Source of the DNA: Opitutus sp.
GTDB taxonomy: Bacteria > Verrucomicrobiota > Verrucomicrobiia > Opitutales > Opitutaceae
Direction of reading: 5' to 3'
Length of the DNA stretch: 64,000 bases
Assembly (NCBI GenBank): GCA_009695305.1
Contig: SIBG01000012.1
Location: 1 to 64,000 of the forward strand
The notes below the pieces were generated by a model. The model did no database searches. It had not been told where the DNA came from and was given only the letters and a program-made list of their open reading frames with translations. Both the position numbers and the translations under genes were made by a program. This document shows positions 9,801 through 19,347 of this stretch, piece by piece (the first letter of the stretch is position 1; every line of letters starts with the position of its first letter).

Positions 9801-10927
9801 TCGCCGCCCTTTTCAGCGAAGAACTCGGCGCCGTCATCCAAGTCCGGAGCGAAGACCTCGACGACGTTTACCTCCTCCTGCGCCAGCATGGCTTCAAGAC
9901 CTGCACGACGCGCATCGGCACCCTCAACCGTCACTATGCCCTGCGCGTGAAGCGGGCCAACGCTACGCTCCTCAACGAGAGCCTCACCACCCTCCGCGCC
10001 CTCTGGTCCGACGTCACCCGCCGCATCGCCGCCTTGCGCGACAACCCGGCGAGCGCCGAGTCCGAACACCAAGGCCGGCTCGACCAATCCGATCCCGGCC
10101 TCACCCCGAAGCTCACCTTCGATCTCGGCCCAGCCTTCGCGTTGGAAAAAATCCGCCCCCCCATCGCCATCTTGCGCGAGCAGGGCGTGAACGGCGAGGT
10201 CGAGATGGCCGCGGCATTCACGCGCGCCGGGTTCAAGGCCATCGACGTCCACATGACCGACATCCTCAGCGGTCGCGTGTCGCTCGAGGATTTCCGCGGC
10301 CTCGCCGCGTGCGGCGGCTTCAGCTACGGCGATGTGCTCGGCGCCGGTGAAGGCTGGGCGAAAAGCATCTTGTTCAACGACCGCGCGCGCGCTGAGTTCG
10401 CCGCCTTCTTTGCGCGAGAAGACACCTTCGCGCTCGGCGTGTGCAACGGCTGCCAGATGATGAGCAACCTCCACTCGATCATTCCCGGCTCCGATCACTG
10501 GCCGCGCTTCGTGCAAAACCAGAGCGAGCGTTACGAAAGTCGGTTTGTCTCGGTGAAGATTGAAAACAGTCCGAGCCTCCTCTTCGCCGGCATGGCCGGC
10601 TCCGTCATCCCCATCGCTACCGCCCATGGGGAAGGCTTCGCGGAGTTCACCGACGCGGCCGCCGCGAAGCGTTGCAGCGATTCCGGCCTCGTCGCCGCGC
10701 GCTTCGTCAATAATCGCCACGAAGTCACCGAGCAATATCCGCTGAACCCCAATGGCTCTCCGCTCGGCATGACCGCCCTGACCACGATCACCGGTCGCGT
10801 GACCATCATGATGCCGCACCCTGAGCGCGTGCACCGCAGCACCTGCATGAGCTGGGCCCCGGCCGACTGGCCGGAAGATTCTCCGTGGATGAAGCTCTTC
10901 CGCAACGCCCGCGCTTGGGTCGGGTAG
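6851..10927 (+). CDS. purL: Phosphoribosylformylglycinamidine synthase, single-chain
   Basis: Large FGAM synthase converting FGAR plus glutamine and ATP to FGAM. It is about 1358 residues from ATG 6851, as in proteobacteria and eukaryotes, so no separate purQ or purS is needed. The order is an N-terminal PurS-like part, a linker, two PurM-like halves ([37 protein letters not shown]) and a C-terminal class-I glutaminase with the nucleophile Cys in GVCNGCQMM near residue 1197 and the His in MMPHPER. Residues about 847-887 are a translated intergenic-type repeat (see 9391-9504) that keeps the frame open. An upstream in-frame TTG at 6809 exists, but ATG 6851 begins the conserved sequence. Confidence 0.93.
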   Translation: MLLLRGSPALSPFRLQKLLDGLIASGLPARAVSAEFVHVVDLVNHPEPAERINRDRDLSPGESRVLRQLLTYGPSRAAATVTGLVQIVAPRPGTISPWSSKATDIAHLCGLAAVQRVERVIAYTIDLGETVIPFPLTKLSSAQLSTLRARLHDRMTQVVFGDLAACERLFRHETPRPMNRVPILAAGRAALVAANQSLGLALAEDEIDYLLKNFQALGRDPNDIELMMFAQANSEHCRHKIFNATWEIDGAKREHSLFQMIKHTYTLHSEGILSAYKDNAAVLAGTRGGRFYVDPRTNEYAAHDEDIHLLCKVETHNHPTAISPFPGAATGSGGEIRDEGATGRGAKPKAGLTGFTVSNLKIPGAIQPWEKENGKPGRIVSALDIMIEGPLGGAAFNNEFGRPNINGYFRTFEAEVPNARGTELRGYHKPIMLAGGLGNIRADHVQKGAINPGDQLIVLGGPAMLIGLGGGAASSMGSGSGNEDLDFASVQRDNAEMERRCQEVIDRCWALGDDNPISFIHDVGAGGVSNALPELVNDAGRGGRFNLRAIPNDEPGLSPLEIWCNEAQERYVLAVPAARLAVFQKLCARERCPFAVVGEATEKKQLVLEDSHFNNTPIDLPLEVLLGKPPRMHRQDTTLVRPQKRLELGSLTLLEATKRVLSHPTVADKTFLISIGDRTLGGLICRDQMVGPWQVPVADCAVTAASFDGYTGEAMAMGERTPVAVNHAAASARLAVGEALTNLAAAQIGDLGKVNLSANWMAAPALPGEGADLYAAVQAVGLELCPALGITIPVGKDSMSMSTAWKDADTGQPKRITAPTSLIISAFAPVADIRLSLTPQLRYDPRNLVTEGTEHDTESTESKPPGSLSVTPDRASVISVAKNPEASPLGETVLLLIDLGRGQNRLGGSILAQVVSQMGEATPDVDDPVDLKNFWNAIQQLGREKKILAYHDRSDGGLLATVVEMAFAGHVGVDLEIPAGHNAFAALFSEELGAVIQVRSEDLDDVYLLLRQHGFKTCTTRIGTLNRHYALRVKRANATLLNESLTTLRALWSDVTRRIAALRDNPASAESEHQGRLDQSDPGLTPKLTFDLGPAFALEKIRPPIAILREQGVNGEVEMAAAFTRAGFKAIDVHMTDILSGRVSLEDFRGLAACGGFSYGDVLGAGEGWAKSILFNDRARAEFAAFFAREDTFALGVCNGCQMMSNLHSIIPGSDHWPRFVQNQSERYESRFVSVKIENSPSLLFAGMAGSVIPIATAHGEGFAEFTDAAAAKRCSDSGLVAARFVNNRHEVTEQYPLNPNGSPLGMTALTTITGRVTIMMPHPERVHRSTCMSWAPADWPEDSPWMKLFRNARAWVG
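9391..9504. repeat. CACAGAG-type dispersed repeat inside purL
   Basis: The left part reads GGTCACGGAGGGCACGGAG then ACACAGAGAGCACAGAG; the right part is its degenerate reverse complement (CTCTCTGTGACC ... CCTCTGTGATCTCTGTGG). Such CACAGAG repeats normally sit between genes. Here the repeat is in frame and encodes a low-complexity stretch ([19 protein letters not shown]...) between two conserved parts of PurL. Confidence 0.6.
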
Positions 10928-11045
10928 CCATCACCATTCAGGCGCATCGCCGCCGCCAACGCCCGTTCCCGTTTGACCACGACCGATTCGACGGCAACTT
11001 CCTCCCTCACCCCGTCGCCCCCAACCCCCAACCCTCGGAGAAAAT

Positions 11046-11936
11046 ATGGAACGCAAGACCGCCCAGGAATTCGATCAGGAGCTGCTTTACCTCTACGACT
11101 ATTATGTGCACGGCCAGATCGACCGCCGGACATTTTTAGAACGCGCCGCCAAGTTTGCCGTCGGCGGACTGACGGCCCTCGCGCTCTTGGAAATGCTCAA
11201 CCCACATTACGCGTTTGCGGCGGAGGTGCCGAAGGACGATCAGCGCGTCAAGTCCGACTACGTGAAATATCCTTCGCCCGAGGGCAGCGGTGAAATGCGC
11301 GGACTGTTCGCGAAACCGGCCAAGGCCACCGGCAAGCTGCCGGGAGTCATCGTCGTGCACGAAAACCGTGGACTGAATCCTTACATTGAGGACGTGGCCC
11401 GCCGCGTGGCGCTCGCCGGCTTCGTGGCATTCGCACCGGACGCGCTTTATCCGCTCGGTGGTTATCCCGGCACCGACGACGAGGGGCGCACCATGCAGTC
11501 CAAACTGGACGGCAAGAAAATCACCGAGGATTTCGTGGCCGCGACGAATTTCCTGCACGGTTATGCCGACTGCAACGGCGCGATCGGCGTGACGGGATTC
11601 TGTTTCGGCGGCGGCATCGCCAACACCCTCGCATGGCGCCTGCCCAATATCGTCAAGGCGTCCGCGCCCTACTACGGCGGTCAGCCGTCCGCGGAAAATA
11701 CCGCGAAGATCAAGGCGACGATGCTCATCCACTACGGCGAGCTCGACACCCGCATCAACGCCGGCTGGCCCGCCTACGAGGCGGCCCTGAAAGCCGCGCA
11801 CGTCGAATATGAAGCGTTTATCTACCCCGGCGTGAATCACGGCTTCCACAATGACACCACGCCCCGCTACGACAAAGCGGCCGCCGAGTTGTCGTGGACG
11901 CGCACGATCGCGCTCTTCAAGCGCAAACTCGTCTGA
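11046..11936 (+). CDS. Exported dienelactone hydrolase family protein
   Basis: Alpha/beta hydrolase of the dienelactone hydrolase (carboxymethylenebutenolidase) family, 296 residues. The nucleophile elbow is GFCFGGG with a catalytic cysteine, as in true DLH; the acid is in HYGELDTRIN and the histidine in GVNHGFHND. Residues about 20-58 contain DRRTFLERAAKFAVGGLTALALLEML, which looks like a Tat-type signal or anchor following a charged N-terminus, so export is likely. GGAG-like purines precede the ATG by about five bases. The real substrate is unknown; the family hydrolyses many esters and lactones. Confidence 0.8.
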   Translation: MERKTAQEFDQELLYLYDYYVHGQIDRRTFLERAAKFAVGGLTALALLEMLNPHYAFAAEVPKDDQRVKSDYVKYPSPEGSGEMRGLFAKPAKATGKLPGVIVVHENRGLNPYIEDVARRVALAGFVAFAPDALYPLGGYPGTDDEGRTMQSKLDGKKITEDFVAATNFLHGYADCNGAIGVTGFCFGGGIANTLAWRLPNIVKASAPYYGGQPSAENTAKIKATMLIHYGELDTRINAGWPAYEAALKAAHVEYEAFIYPGVNHGFHNDTTPRYDKAAAELSWTRTIALFKRKLV

Positions 11937-12018
11937 GTCGCCCGAAGCATTAGGCGGCGTCTGGCCGCGGGCTCCGCTTATCGTCCTCCCAGTCGAAGGC
12001 CGCAGTCGCGGTCGGCGA

Positions 12019-12957
12019 TCACGCCCGCCGCATGGCCTTCCAGTTGTCGAGGCAGCGCTGCGCCGTTTCGATTTCCGGAAACCGGCTGCCTTCCTGTTCC
12101 AGCAGGTAAAACTCCACTCCACCGGCCGATTCGGCCGCCGCCAGGATTTCCTTCCACGGCGCAACCCCTTCGCCGAAAAGCACCCGGTAGGCTTTCTCAT
12201 CGGCGCGGGCACCGGGCGTCCAATCCTTGAGGTGGACACTTTTGATCCGTCCGGGATTGGCCTTGATCCACGCGACCGGGTCCGCCCCGGCTTCCACGCA
12301 CGTGCCGACGTCGAACTGCAGCACGAACTCCTGCGGCGTGTTCGCCGCGATGACGTCCATGATGCGCCCACCCCCATCCAGCGGCGCCCATTCCACGCGA
12401 TGGTTGTGGAAACCGGCGGACAATCCGTGCGGCGCCAACTGCTCCACCGCGGTCGTGAGTTGGCCACACAGTTTTTTCCAGCCCTCGAGGCCTTTCGCGC
12501 TCGGCGGCGCACTGGCGAGAATGAGATGCCGCGCGCCGAGAATCTGATTAAGCTCGATGGCCTTCGCCATGGTTTCGCCGGGCGTGAAGGAACCGAAGCC
12601 GTTGTGGGTCGAATAACACCGGAGACCGAGGTCCTCCATCAGTGTGCGGACGCCTTTCGCAAACGGGAGGGTCCAGGAAGAATAGGGCGAATAGAACTCG
12701 ACGACCTCGTAGCCACACTTCGCGACCGCGCGAAGCGTGTCCGGGAGATTGCGCATGAGCTCGGTGCGGACCGAATAGAGTTCGAGCCCGATGGGATATT
12801 TTTTCGCGACCAGCGCCGGCGCGGCGGCGTCAACCGCGGGCGCGGCGAACGCCGGGCGACTGACGGACTGCGCGACCAGCGCGGCGGGAACCACCGCGGA
12901 CAGGGCGAGAAAGTTTCGGCGCGAGAGGGGTTTCCCCGGGATTTTTTGGCGAGGCAT
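12019..12957 (-). CDS. Tat-exported sugar phosphate isomerase/epimerase-like TIM-barrel protein
   Basis: Xylose-isomerase-like TIM barrel (AP endonuclease 2 superfamily), about 312 residues from ATG 12957. A twin-arginine signal is clear (SRRNFLALSAVVPAALVAQ, then AFA). Barrel features include IGLELYSVR, YEVVEFYSPYSSW, SAGFHNHRVEW and a metal-site-type region around LQFDVGTCVEAG and KSVHLKDW. Relatives in planctomycetes and verrucomicrobia are annotated as sugar phosphate isomerases, but substrates are mostly unproven. A GTG at 12969 is an alternative start; ATG 12957 fits the signal peptide better. Confidence 0.78.
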   Translation of the reverse strand: MPRQKIPGKPLSRRNFLALSAVVPAALVAQSVSRPAFAAPAVDAAAPALVAKKYPIGLELYSVRTELMRNLPDTLRAVAKCGYEVVEFYSPYSSWTLPFAKGVRTLMEDLGLRCYSTHNGFGSFTPGETMAKAIELNQILGARHLILASAPPSAKGLEGWKKLCGQLTTAVEQLAPHGLSAGFHNHRVEWAPLDGGGRIMDVIAANTPQEFVLQFDVGTCVEAGADPVAWIKANPGRIKSVHLKDWTPGARADEKAYRVLFGEGVAPWKEILAAAESAGGVEFYLLEQEGSRFPEIETAQRCLDNWKAMRRA

Positions 12958-13067
12958 GATTTCAGTCACTACCGCTTCGCCGGAACGGGAACAAGAAACA
13001 AAGCGCGGCGAACCGACGCCCGCGACCCCTGCCCTCGGAATCGTTGCATTCCGGCGGCGCGGGACTC

Positions 13068-13511
13068 ATGAGTGAATCATCGGTCACGACGCCATTTCAT
13101 TTTCCGCCCATGCGCCCCAAAATTCTTACCGTGGATGATTCCAAAAAGGTGCGGATCATCGCCCAAAAGGCGCTCAGCAGCTTTGACTGCGACGTGAGTG
13201 AAGCCGCCAACGGCTACAACGCCCTCTTCGCCATGGAGCGGAGCCTGCCCGATCTGATTCTGCTCGATGTCTGCATGCCCATCATGAACGGCCTGGAGCT
13301 GCTCACGTTGCTCAAGTCGAAACCAGCGCTCAAGCGGATCCCGGTCATCATGCTCACATCGCCCGGCGACCACGAGGTCAGCCAGGAACTCACCGCCCTC
13401 GGCATCAACGGCACGGTAATGAAACCTTTTACCGCGACCGCCCTCGTCGAAAAAATCCGCAGCATCCTCGACCTGACACCACTCAAACCCGCCGCACCGG
13501 GCCAGAGCTGA
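13068..13511 (+). CDS. CheY-like response regulator (receiver domain only)
   Basis: Single receiver domain, 147 residues from ATG 13068. The acidic pair is Asp23/Asp24 (TVDDSKKVR), the phosphoacceptor Asp67 (LILLDVCMPIMNG), the switch Thr97 (IMLTS) and the conserved Lys119 (VMKPF). There is no DNA-binding output domain, so it probably acts by protein contact, as CheY or Spo0F do. No histidine kinase is adjacent. The ATG at 13110 (MRPKILTVDD) is an equally plausible start. It converges on the sigma factor gene, 21 bases downstream on the other strand. Confidence 0.85.
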   Translation: MSESSVTTPFHFPPMRPKILTVDDSKKVRIIAQKALSSFDCDVSEAANGYNALFAMERSLPDLILLDVCMPIMNGLELLTLLKSKPALKRIPVIMLTSPGDHEVSQELTALGINGTVMKPFTATALVEKIRSILDLTPLKPAAPGQS

Positions 13512-13532
13512 CCACACCACGGCGTGCTCCGA

Positions 13533-14981
13533 CTAAAGGCCCGCGGCTCTCTTTGCCTTCAGGTATTCAAGAAAATCCGCGCCCTCCTGGGGCGTCGCAA
13601 AATAGGGCGCCGTGGCCTGGTCGTTGGGTGGATCCTTTCCGTGGTGGGTTACGCGATAGGCCTCGATCGCGCGATCAGCCGCCGACCAGATTTGTCGACC
13701 AAGTTCTTGGGCGTGCTGTTCGGCCGGGCTCAGCTCTGGTCGCGTTGAGTTGCCGCTCGCCGGATCGTAGGTGACCGACAAGCCTCCCGGCGTGGTGATG
13801 GTCATCGGCTGTTTGGGATCCATGGAGAGCGCGGAATAGTCTTCGCCGCCGACGGTGCGCACGGTCCTGACGTAAGCCATGGCACCGACGATTTCGTGGA
13901 TGGATGAGGGGGGGCGTCCATTTTCGAGGATGAACTGGTCGCGCGCCGCAGCGAGCTGGCGCAGGTTGTTCAGCATCGACTGCTGTTGCTGGCCAATGGA
14001 AACGCCGAGCGTGGCCGTTTTCGGTAGAGCCACGGGCGGTGGCCGCGCCGCGCGTTGCGCTGTCAACTGGGCGTTGGCGGCATCGAGCAGATCGACATCC
14101 GCCTTCAGCCGGTCGATCTCGGCTTTCAGCGAAACGTTGGCGTCACGCAGCGACGCGATGGCCTGCGACTGGCGGGGAGTTTCGAGCGGGGGCGGCGGGG
14201 GCAAATCGAGGCTCTGCGTGAGCCCGACGTAGGCTCCGGCTCCGAAGAAAACGAGCGCGCTGAGCGCGGCAGTGGTGATGATTTTCAGTTTCATGATCGA
14301 GGTGAGGGTGACGAGCAGCCCGGCGCTGGCGCCAGCGGTCGCGAGAGACTGCGTCGCGAGCACCGCGGCGAGGCCGGCGGGCGCGGACATGACCGGCTGG
14401 CTCGAGACGATCGCACCCAGCGCGGCCGCGGTCGACGTGATGCCGCGACGCGCCAGCGCGGCGCGGAGTTTGTCGAGGGCGCGATCGGTCCGCATGCGGG
14501 CGGCGTCTTCCGAGACGTGCAGCGCCGCGCCGATCTCGGCGAAGGCCCGCTGTTCCAGAAAACGCAGCACCACCGCCGCGCGGTCCGCCTCCGGCAGCTC
14601 GTCGATCGCGGCGTCGATCACCGGCCGCAGTCGGTCCCAGTCGGGGCTGGCGTCTCCGGCGGCGATGGCGGGTTCGAGCGCGAGCGCCTGAAGCTCGCGG
14701 GCTTGGCGGCGCTGTTCGGAAATCATGAGGTTGAGGGCGGCGTTGCGCGTCGCGGTATGAAGCCACGCGCCAAGCACGGCGTGGTGGGAGAGTTTTCGCG
14801 CCTCGCGAGCCAGCGCCGTAAAGACCTGCTGCGCGACATCCGCCGCCCGGTGGGTGTCGCCACCGGTGCGCCGCAGCGCGGCGCCGTAAACGAGATCGAC
14901 GTGGCGGCGCACCAACTCGGTGAAGGTGGACTCGGAGCCTTCTTCGGCATAGCGTCGGAGCAGCGTGGCATCATCATTCAT
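13533..14981 (-). CDS. Membrane-anchored ECF-type sigma factor with extracytoplasmic tail
   Basis: 482 residues. Region 2 (about 15-90: FTELVRRHVDLVYGAALR, AADVAQQVFTALAR, AWLHTATRNAAL) and region 4 (about 118-178: IDELPEADRAAVVLRFLEQ, FAEIGAALHVSEDAARMRTDRALDKL) are those of an ECF sigma-70 factor. After them come a hydrophobic Ala-rich stretch and a strong transmembrane helix (about 232-255), a Pro-rich linker, a coiled coil (about 272-310) and a tail with NLRQLAAARDQFILENGRPPSS, reminiscent of pseudopilin-like secreted proteins. No anti-sigma gene is next to it, so the fused anchor may do that job. An excellent ribosome binding site precedes the start. Confidence 0.82.
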   Translation of the reverse strand: MNDDATLLRRYAEEGSESTFTELVRRHVDLVYGAALRRTGGDTHRAADVAQQVFTALAREARKLSHHAVLGAWLHTATRNAALNLMISEQRRQARELQALALEPAIAAGDASPDWDRLRPVIDAAIDELPEADRAAVVLRFLEQRAFAEIGAALHVSEDAARMRTDRALDKLRAALARRGITSTAAALGAIVSSQPVMSAPAGLAAVLATQSLATAGASAGLLVTLTSIMKLKIITTAALSALVFFGAGAYVGLTQSLDLPPPPPLETPRQSQAIASLRDANVSLKAEIDRLKADVDLLDAANAQLTAQRAARPPPVALPKTATLGVSIGQQQQSMLNNLRQLAAARDQFILENGRPPSSIHEIVGAMAYVRTVRTVGGEDYSALSMDPKQPMTITTPGGLSVTYDPASGNSTRPELSPAEQHAQELGRQIWSAADRAIEAYRVTHHGKDPPNDQATAPYFATPQEGADFLEYLKAKRAAGL

Positions 14982-14988
14982 GTGGGTT

Positions 14989-14995
14989 ACCTCCT
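14989..14995 (-). promoter_or_regulatory. Strong Shine-Dalgarno sequence for the ECF sigma gene
   Basis: The minus strand reads AGGAGGT seven bases before the ATG at 14981, a full match to the anti-Shine-Dalgarno. It stands out because most genes in this window lack a clear ribosome binding site. Confidence 0.7.
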
Positions 14996-15123
14996 AAACA
15001 GCGCCGGAAACAAAACCGAACAAAGAATCGCGCGTGCGGCCAACCCGCTCGACGCGGACCAACTTGGGAGTGGCCGACCGCCTCGCGGCACAGGACAAGC
15101 GGCTCGCACCCCATCGGGCGCCG

Positions 15124-16503
15124 CTACAAGCCCGAGATTTCCCAACCCTTCCGGTAGGATCGGCGGACAAAGGCATTCGCCGCCTTCACGTTGGTGAACT
15201 CGAGCTTGGCGCTATTCCATTCAAGCGTGGTCTGCGGAAAACGCACGGCGACACTGCCCAGCAGCACCGCCTCGGTGAGCGGACCGGAATAGTCGAAAGA
15301 CGCGGATGGTTTGCCGGGGCCGCCGACGCACGCCTCGGCCCAATCGGTCCAGTGATGCGTGCCCTGAACGGACGGCATCGGGTAATCGCGAAATTTCTCC
15401 AGCGGAAACAGCTTGGGCGTCGCGATGTGCGGGACGTGCAACACCCCCTCGGTGCCGATCAGGATAGATCCTTCGTTGAGCGGATCTTTGGGTTTTTTCG
15501 CGGAGTCGGATTTTTGCTCCACGGGCTTGGGCGTCGCGACGAGCGCTTGAATTTCCGCGGGCGGCCGGTTGTCGCCATCATACCACGTCACCGCAATCGT
15601 CGGTCCCGCCGTGAATCGGGTGCCGGGAAAAACATAGCGGATGTTGGCGTTGATGGCCCAATTCCATTGGTCAGGCGCGGGGCCCTCGGACCGGAGTGAA
15701 ATCGGCGCCGTCAGCGCCAGCGACTCGAACACCGGGTCGAAAATATGGCAGCCCATGTCGCCGAACGTTCCCGTGCCGAAGTCGAGCCGGCGGCGCCAGT
15801 TCGCGGGATGATAAAATTCCGCGCCGGCATAGGGCCGCTCGGCGCAACCTCCCAGCCACATTTCCCAATTGAAGCCCGCTGGCACGGCGGCGGAGGTCGT
15901 TGGCGGAGCGCCGGCACCGCCCCATTTCTTGCTGCTCCACGTGTGGACTTCCCGGACCTTGCCGATGGCACCGGCCTGCACGAGGGCGACCGCCTGACGA
16001 TAAACTTTCTCCGAGTGAATCTGGATGCCCATCTGCGTGATGAGCTTTTTTTCGCGGGCAAACCGCGTGAGCACGCGCGTCTCGTAGAGGTCATGCGCGA
16101 GCGGCTTTTGGCAATAGACGTGTTTGCCGAGCTGCATCGCCGACAGGGCAATCGGCGCATGCATGTGATCGGGCGTCGACACGTTAACGGAGTCGAGATT
16201 CCTGCCCTCCCGGTCAAGGAGCTCACGCCAGTCCTGATAGACTTTCACGTTGGGAAAAGCGGATTTCACCTCCTCCAGCCGGTTCAGATCCACCTCGGCC
16301 ACGGCCACGAGCTTGACGAAAGGATTGCTGCACAGCGCCTGGATGTCATTCCACGCCATGCCCGCAGCGCCGAAACTGGCGTGGCGCAGCACGGCGCTCG
16401 GCGGGACGGCCAGCAGGTTGCGGGTGATGAACGGCGCGGTGAGCGCGGCGGCGCCGAGGGTCTTGACGAACTGGCGGCGGGTAGGGGCGACCGGGGATTT
16501 CAT
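15124..16503 (-). CDS. Tat-exported Gfo/Idh/MocA family oxidoreductase
   Basis: 459 residues. A twin-arginine signal opens the protein (TRRQFVKTLGAAALTAPFI). The Rossmann domain lacks the textbook GxGxxG at its start but has VAVAEVD, the STPDHMHAPIALSAMQLGKHVYCQKPLAH motif with the EKP-like catalytic Lys, and the family's C-terminal sheet domain (DMGCHIFDPVFESLAL). Such exported oxidoreductases are abundant in planctomycetes and verrucomicrobia and probably act on sugars or polyols in the periplasm. The substrate is not identifiable. It is divergent from the MFS permease, with about 240 bases between them. Confidence 0.85.
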   Translation of the reverse strand: MKSPVAPTRRQFVKTLGAAALTAPFITRNLLAVPPSAVLRHASFGAAGMAWNDIQALCSNPFVKLVAVAEVDLNRLEEVKSAFPNVKVYQDWRELLDREGRNLDSVNVSTPDHMHAPIALSAMQLGKHVYCQKPLAHDLYETRVLTRFAREKKLITQMGIQIHSEKVYRQAVALVQAGAIGKVREVHTWSSKKWGGAGAPPTTSAAVPAGFNWEMWLGGCAERPYAGAEFYHPANWRRRLDFGTGTFGDMGCHIFDPVFESLALTAPISLRSEGPAPDQWNWAINANIRYVFPGTRFTAGPTIAVTWYDGDNRPPAEIQALVATPKPVEQKSDSAKKPKDPLNEGSILIGTEGVLHVPHIATPKLFPLEKFRDYPMPSVQGTHHWTDWAEACVGGPGKPSASFDYSGPLTEAVLLGSVAVRFPQTTLEWNSAKLEFTNVKAANAFVRRSYRKGWEISGL

Positions 16504-16746
16504 CGGAGGGGATAAGAGGTGAGGGAAGAAACGAAGCCGGTAAAGATGTGCGGGCAGTCCGACTCAGTAGCAATCCGGAACCCACCGGGCGACCGGAGGC
16601 TGAGGCCGGACCCTCATGCCAATTTTCCTGGGCCCAATCTTCAGGCTGGCCCGCGAGCGCGCCGTCCGCACACACTGGGGCCACTAGGTTAGCCGGCGTC
16701 CACTCCGTGGCGCCCCACTCCGCCCTCCCACCCCTAATCAGATTCC

Positions 16747-18153
16747 ATGAGTTCTCCCGCTCCCTCGCCCAAAGGCCGCCTCTTCTTCATGATGGTGCTT
16801 GAATTTTTCATCTGGGGCGCATGGCTCCCGCTGATCTTCGGCTATCTCCCCAGCCTCGGGTTCTCCGCAACTGAACCGCCGAAGATCTTGGCAGGACTGG
16901 CTTCGATTCTGCCGAGTTGGCTGCGGATCTTGTTTTCCGAACAGGCATTAATCCTCAACGCCTTTCCCGTCGCCTCGATCGTCGGCATGTTTTTCAGCAA
17001 CCAGTGGGCCGACCGAAAATTCGCCCCGGAAAAATTTCTCGCCTTCTCCCATCTCATCGGCGGCCTCGCGATTCTCGGCTGCGGATTCACCAAGGAATTT
17101 CTGCCGTTCTTCCTGCTGATGCTTGTCCACTGCCTGCTCTACGTGCCGACGATCTCCATCACGAACTCGATCGCGTTCGCCAACATGAAGAACCCCGAGA
17201 AGGAATTCGGCATCGTCCGCATGGGCGGCACCGTCGGCTGGATCCTCGCGGCGTGGCCCTTCACCTTCATCTTCGTCAACTGGGCCGCCGTCGACGCCGC
17301 CCATCCCGTCGGTCTTGTCGACTGGCTGGGCAAAGCCCTGGCGAACCCGCTCACGGGCGATGCCGCGAAAGCCGCGACCAAGTGGACTTTCATCGTGGCC
17401 GGCCTCGCCTCCCTCGCGCTCGCCGCCTTCAGCCTCGCGCTCCCCCGCACCGAGAAGAAAGCCGCCACCACCGGCACCGTCGAGAAACTCGCGTGGCTCG
17501 AAGCCCTGAAACTCCTCAAGCATCCCTTCATCCTCGTGCTGTGGCTGGTTACGCTCGTCGATTCCTTCGTCCACAACTGCTACTTCAACTGGACCGGCGT
17601 CTTCCTCGGCACGGCCAAGGAAGCGGGCGGCGTGGGCATCGCCTCCAACTGGATCACGCCCGTGATGAGCATCGGCCAGATCGCCGAAATCCTCACGATG
17701 TTCGTCCTCGGCGCGACGTTGAAGAAGTTCGGTTGGCGCACCACGATGATCGTCGGCGTCCTCGGCCACGCGGCGCGCTTCGCCGTTTACGCCTTTTACC
17801 CCCAGAGCGCCGCCATGATCATCGTCATTCAGGTGCTCCACGGCATCTGCTACGCTTTCTTCTTCGCGACGGTCTACATCTTTGTGGATGCCTACTGCCC
17901 GAAGGACATCCGCACGAGCGCCCAGGGGCTCTTCAATCTCCAGATCCTCGGGGTCGGCGCCCTCCTCGCCAACTCGATCTGCCCGTTCCTGATTCAAAAG
18001 GTCTACACGACGGGCGCGCTCATCAACTTCCATGGTTTGTTCATGGTGCCACTTGCCACCGCCTCCGTCGCCGCCATCGGCCTCGCACTCTTCTTTCGTC
18101 CGCCCACCTCCGGCCCCGGCGAAATCGCGGCTGCTGGCTCCGCCCCCCACTAA
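16747..18153 (+). CDS. Nucleoside:H+ symporter-like MFS permease
   Basis: 468-residue integral membrane protein with about 12 helices. LEFFIWGAWLPLIFGYL at the N-terminus and ADRKFAPEKFLAFSHLIGG in the first cytoplasmic loop match the nucleoside:H+ symporter (NupG/XapB) family, as does NSIAFANMKNPEKEFGIVRMGGTVGW. In this phylum relatives lie in sugar-catabolic clusters, so the cargo may be a sugar or nucleoside. The downstream oxidoreductase starts 21 bases after the stop, suggesting one transcript for import and oxidation of the same compound (inference). Confidence 0.82.
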   Translation: MSSPAPSPKGRLFFMMVLEFFIWGAWLPLIFGYLPSLGFSATEPPKILAGLASILPSWLRILFSEQALILNAFPVASIVGMFFSNQWADRKFAPEKFLAFSHLIGGLAILGCGFTKEFLPFFLLMLVHCLLYVPTISITNSIAFANMKNPEKEFGIVRMGGTVGWILAAWPFTFIFVNWAAVDAAHPVGLVDWLGKALANPLTGDAAKAATKWTFIVAGLASLALAAFSLALPRTEKKAATTGTVEKLAWLEALKLLKHPFILVLWLVTLVDSFVHNCYFNWTGVFLGTAKEAGGVGIASNWITPVMSIGQIAEILTMFVLGATLKKFGWRTTMIVGVLGHAARFAVYAFYPQSAAMIIVIQVLHGICYAFFFATVYIFVDAYCPKDIRTSAQGLFNLQILGVGALLANSICPFLIQKVYTTGALINFHGLFMVPLATASVAAIGLALFFRPPTSGPGEIAAAGSAPH

Positions 18154-18174
18154 GTTTCCTCTGCGCCTTTCGCC

Positions 18175-19254
18175 ATGCCCGCCAAACTTCGCATCCTCGT
18201 CGTCGGCTGCGGCCACATGGGCACCTCCCACGCCCGCGCCTATCAGCAGATGCCAGACGATTTTGAAATCGTCGGTCTGGTCGCCCGCGGCGCCGGCTCG
18301 CGGCAAAAACTGAACACCGAGTTCGGCGGCCACTGCGCCGAGTTCGCCGATTACGCTGACGCGCTCGCCCGCACCAAACCCGACGCCGTGTGTATCAGCA
18401 CCTATGCCGAGACGCACGCCGACTACGCCGTCGCCGCGATGGAGGCCGGCGCCCACGTGTTTCTCGAAAAACCTGTCGCGGATAACATCGCCGACTGCGA
18501 ACGCGTCCTCGCCACCGCGAAACGCCTCAATCGCAAACTCATCGTCGGCTATATTCTGCACGTCCACCCGTCGTGGCAGAAATTTACCGAGCTCGCCCGC
18601 ACGCTTGGGAAACCGCTCGTCATGCGGATGAACCTCAACCAGCAAAGCTCCGGCGCGAATTGGGAGACGCATAAGAATCTCCTCCGCTCCACCTCGCCCA
18701 TCGTCGACTGCGGCGTCCACTACGTCGACGTGATGTGCCGCATGACCGGCTCGCGCCCGATCAGCGTCAATGGCATCGGGGCCCGCCTCTCCGACGAAGT
18801 CGTCCCCGGCCAGATCAACTACGGCCACCTCCAGGTGACCTTCGCCGACGGCTCTGTCGGCTGGTATGAAGCCGGCTGGGGCCCGATGATGAGTGAGACC
18901 GCCTTCTTCGTAAAAGACGTGATCGGCCCGAAAGGTTGCGTGAGCATCGTGGCCAAGACCGCCGCTGCCGCCGGCAAATCCGCCGATGTGGATTCGCACA
19001 GCAAAACCGAATCGTTACTGCTCCATCACGCGACCCGCAACGCCGACGGCACCTTTGACCGCACCGATGAAATCATCGACGTCACCGACGAGCCGAGCCA
19101 CGACGAGCTCTGCCGGCGCGAACAGGAGGTCTTCCTCCGCGCCATCCGCGAGAACACGGATCTCACGGCCCACTGGCAAAGCGCCGTCGACAGCCTCCGC
19201 ATCGTCCTCGCCGCCGACCGGTCCTTCCGCGAGGGACGGACGGTGAAACTCTAG
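18175..19254 (+). CDS. Cytoplasmic Gfo/Idh/MocA family oxidoreductase
   Basis: 359 residues, no signal peptide. The NAD(P)-binding motif is VVGCGHMGTSHARAY (GxGxxG at residues about 10-15). The catalytic-site motif is AGAHVFLEKPVADN with Lys of EKP, and the C-terminal domain has DCGVHYVDVMCRMTG, whose histidine is typical of the active site. It is predicted to be a sugar or inositol dehydrogenase. It is tightly linked to the upstream permease gene. Substrate unknown. Confidence 0.85.
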   Translation: MPAKLRILVVGCGHMGTSHARAYQQMPDDFEIVGLVARGAGSRQKLNTEFGGHCAEFADYADALARTKPDAVCISTYAETHADYAVAAMEAGAHVFLEKPVADNIADCERVLATAKRLNRKLIVGYILHVHPSWQKFTELARTLGKPLVMRMNLNQQSSGANWETHKNLLRSTSPIVDCGVHYVDVMCRMTGSRPISVNGIGARLSDEVVPGQINYGHLQVTFADGSVGWYEAGWGPMMSETAFFVKDVIGPKGCVSIVAKTAAAAGKSADVDSHSKTESLLLHHATRNADGTFDRTDEIIDVTDEPSHDELCRREQEVFLRAIRENTDLTAHWQSAVDSLRIVLAADRSFREGRTVKL

Positions 19255-19347
19255 CCGCCGACCTGCTTTCGTCCGCCGCACGCTGCGCCGCGTTCGTCCG
19301 ATGCTGACCGCGACGACGTCCCCCGCGCCCGCGCTGGCGGCGATGGC

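Noticed and set aside
11136-12512. 458-residue minus-strand frame joining the hydrolase and isomerase regions
   Set aside because: It covers parts of two supported genes in other frames and reads as Arg/Gly-rich noise.
16948-18999. 683-residue open frame on the minus strand across the MFS and oxidoreductase genes
   Set aside because: Low-complexity Gly/Asp/Arg/His-rich sequence spanning two real genes; an artefact of codon bias.
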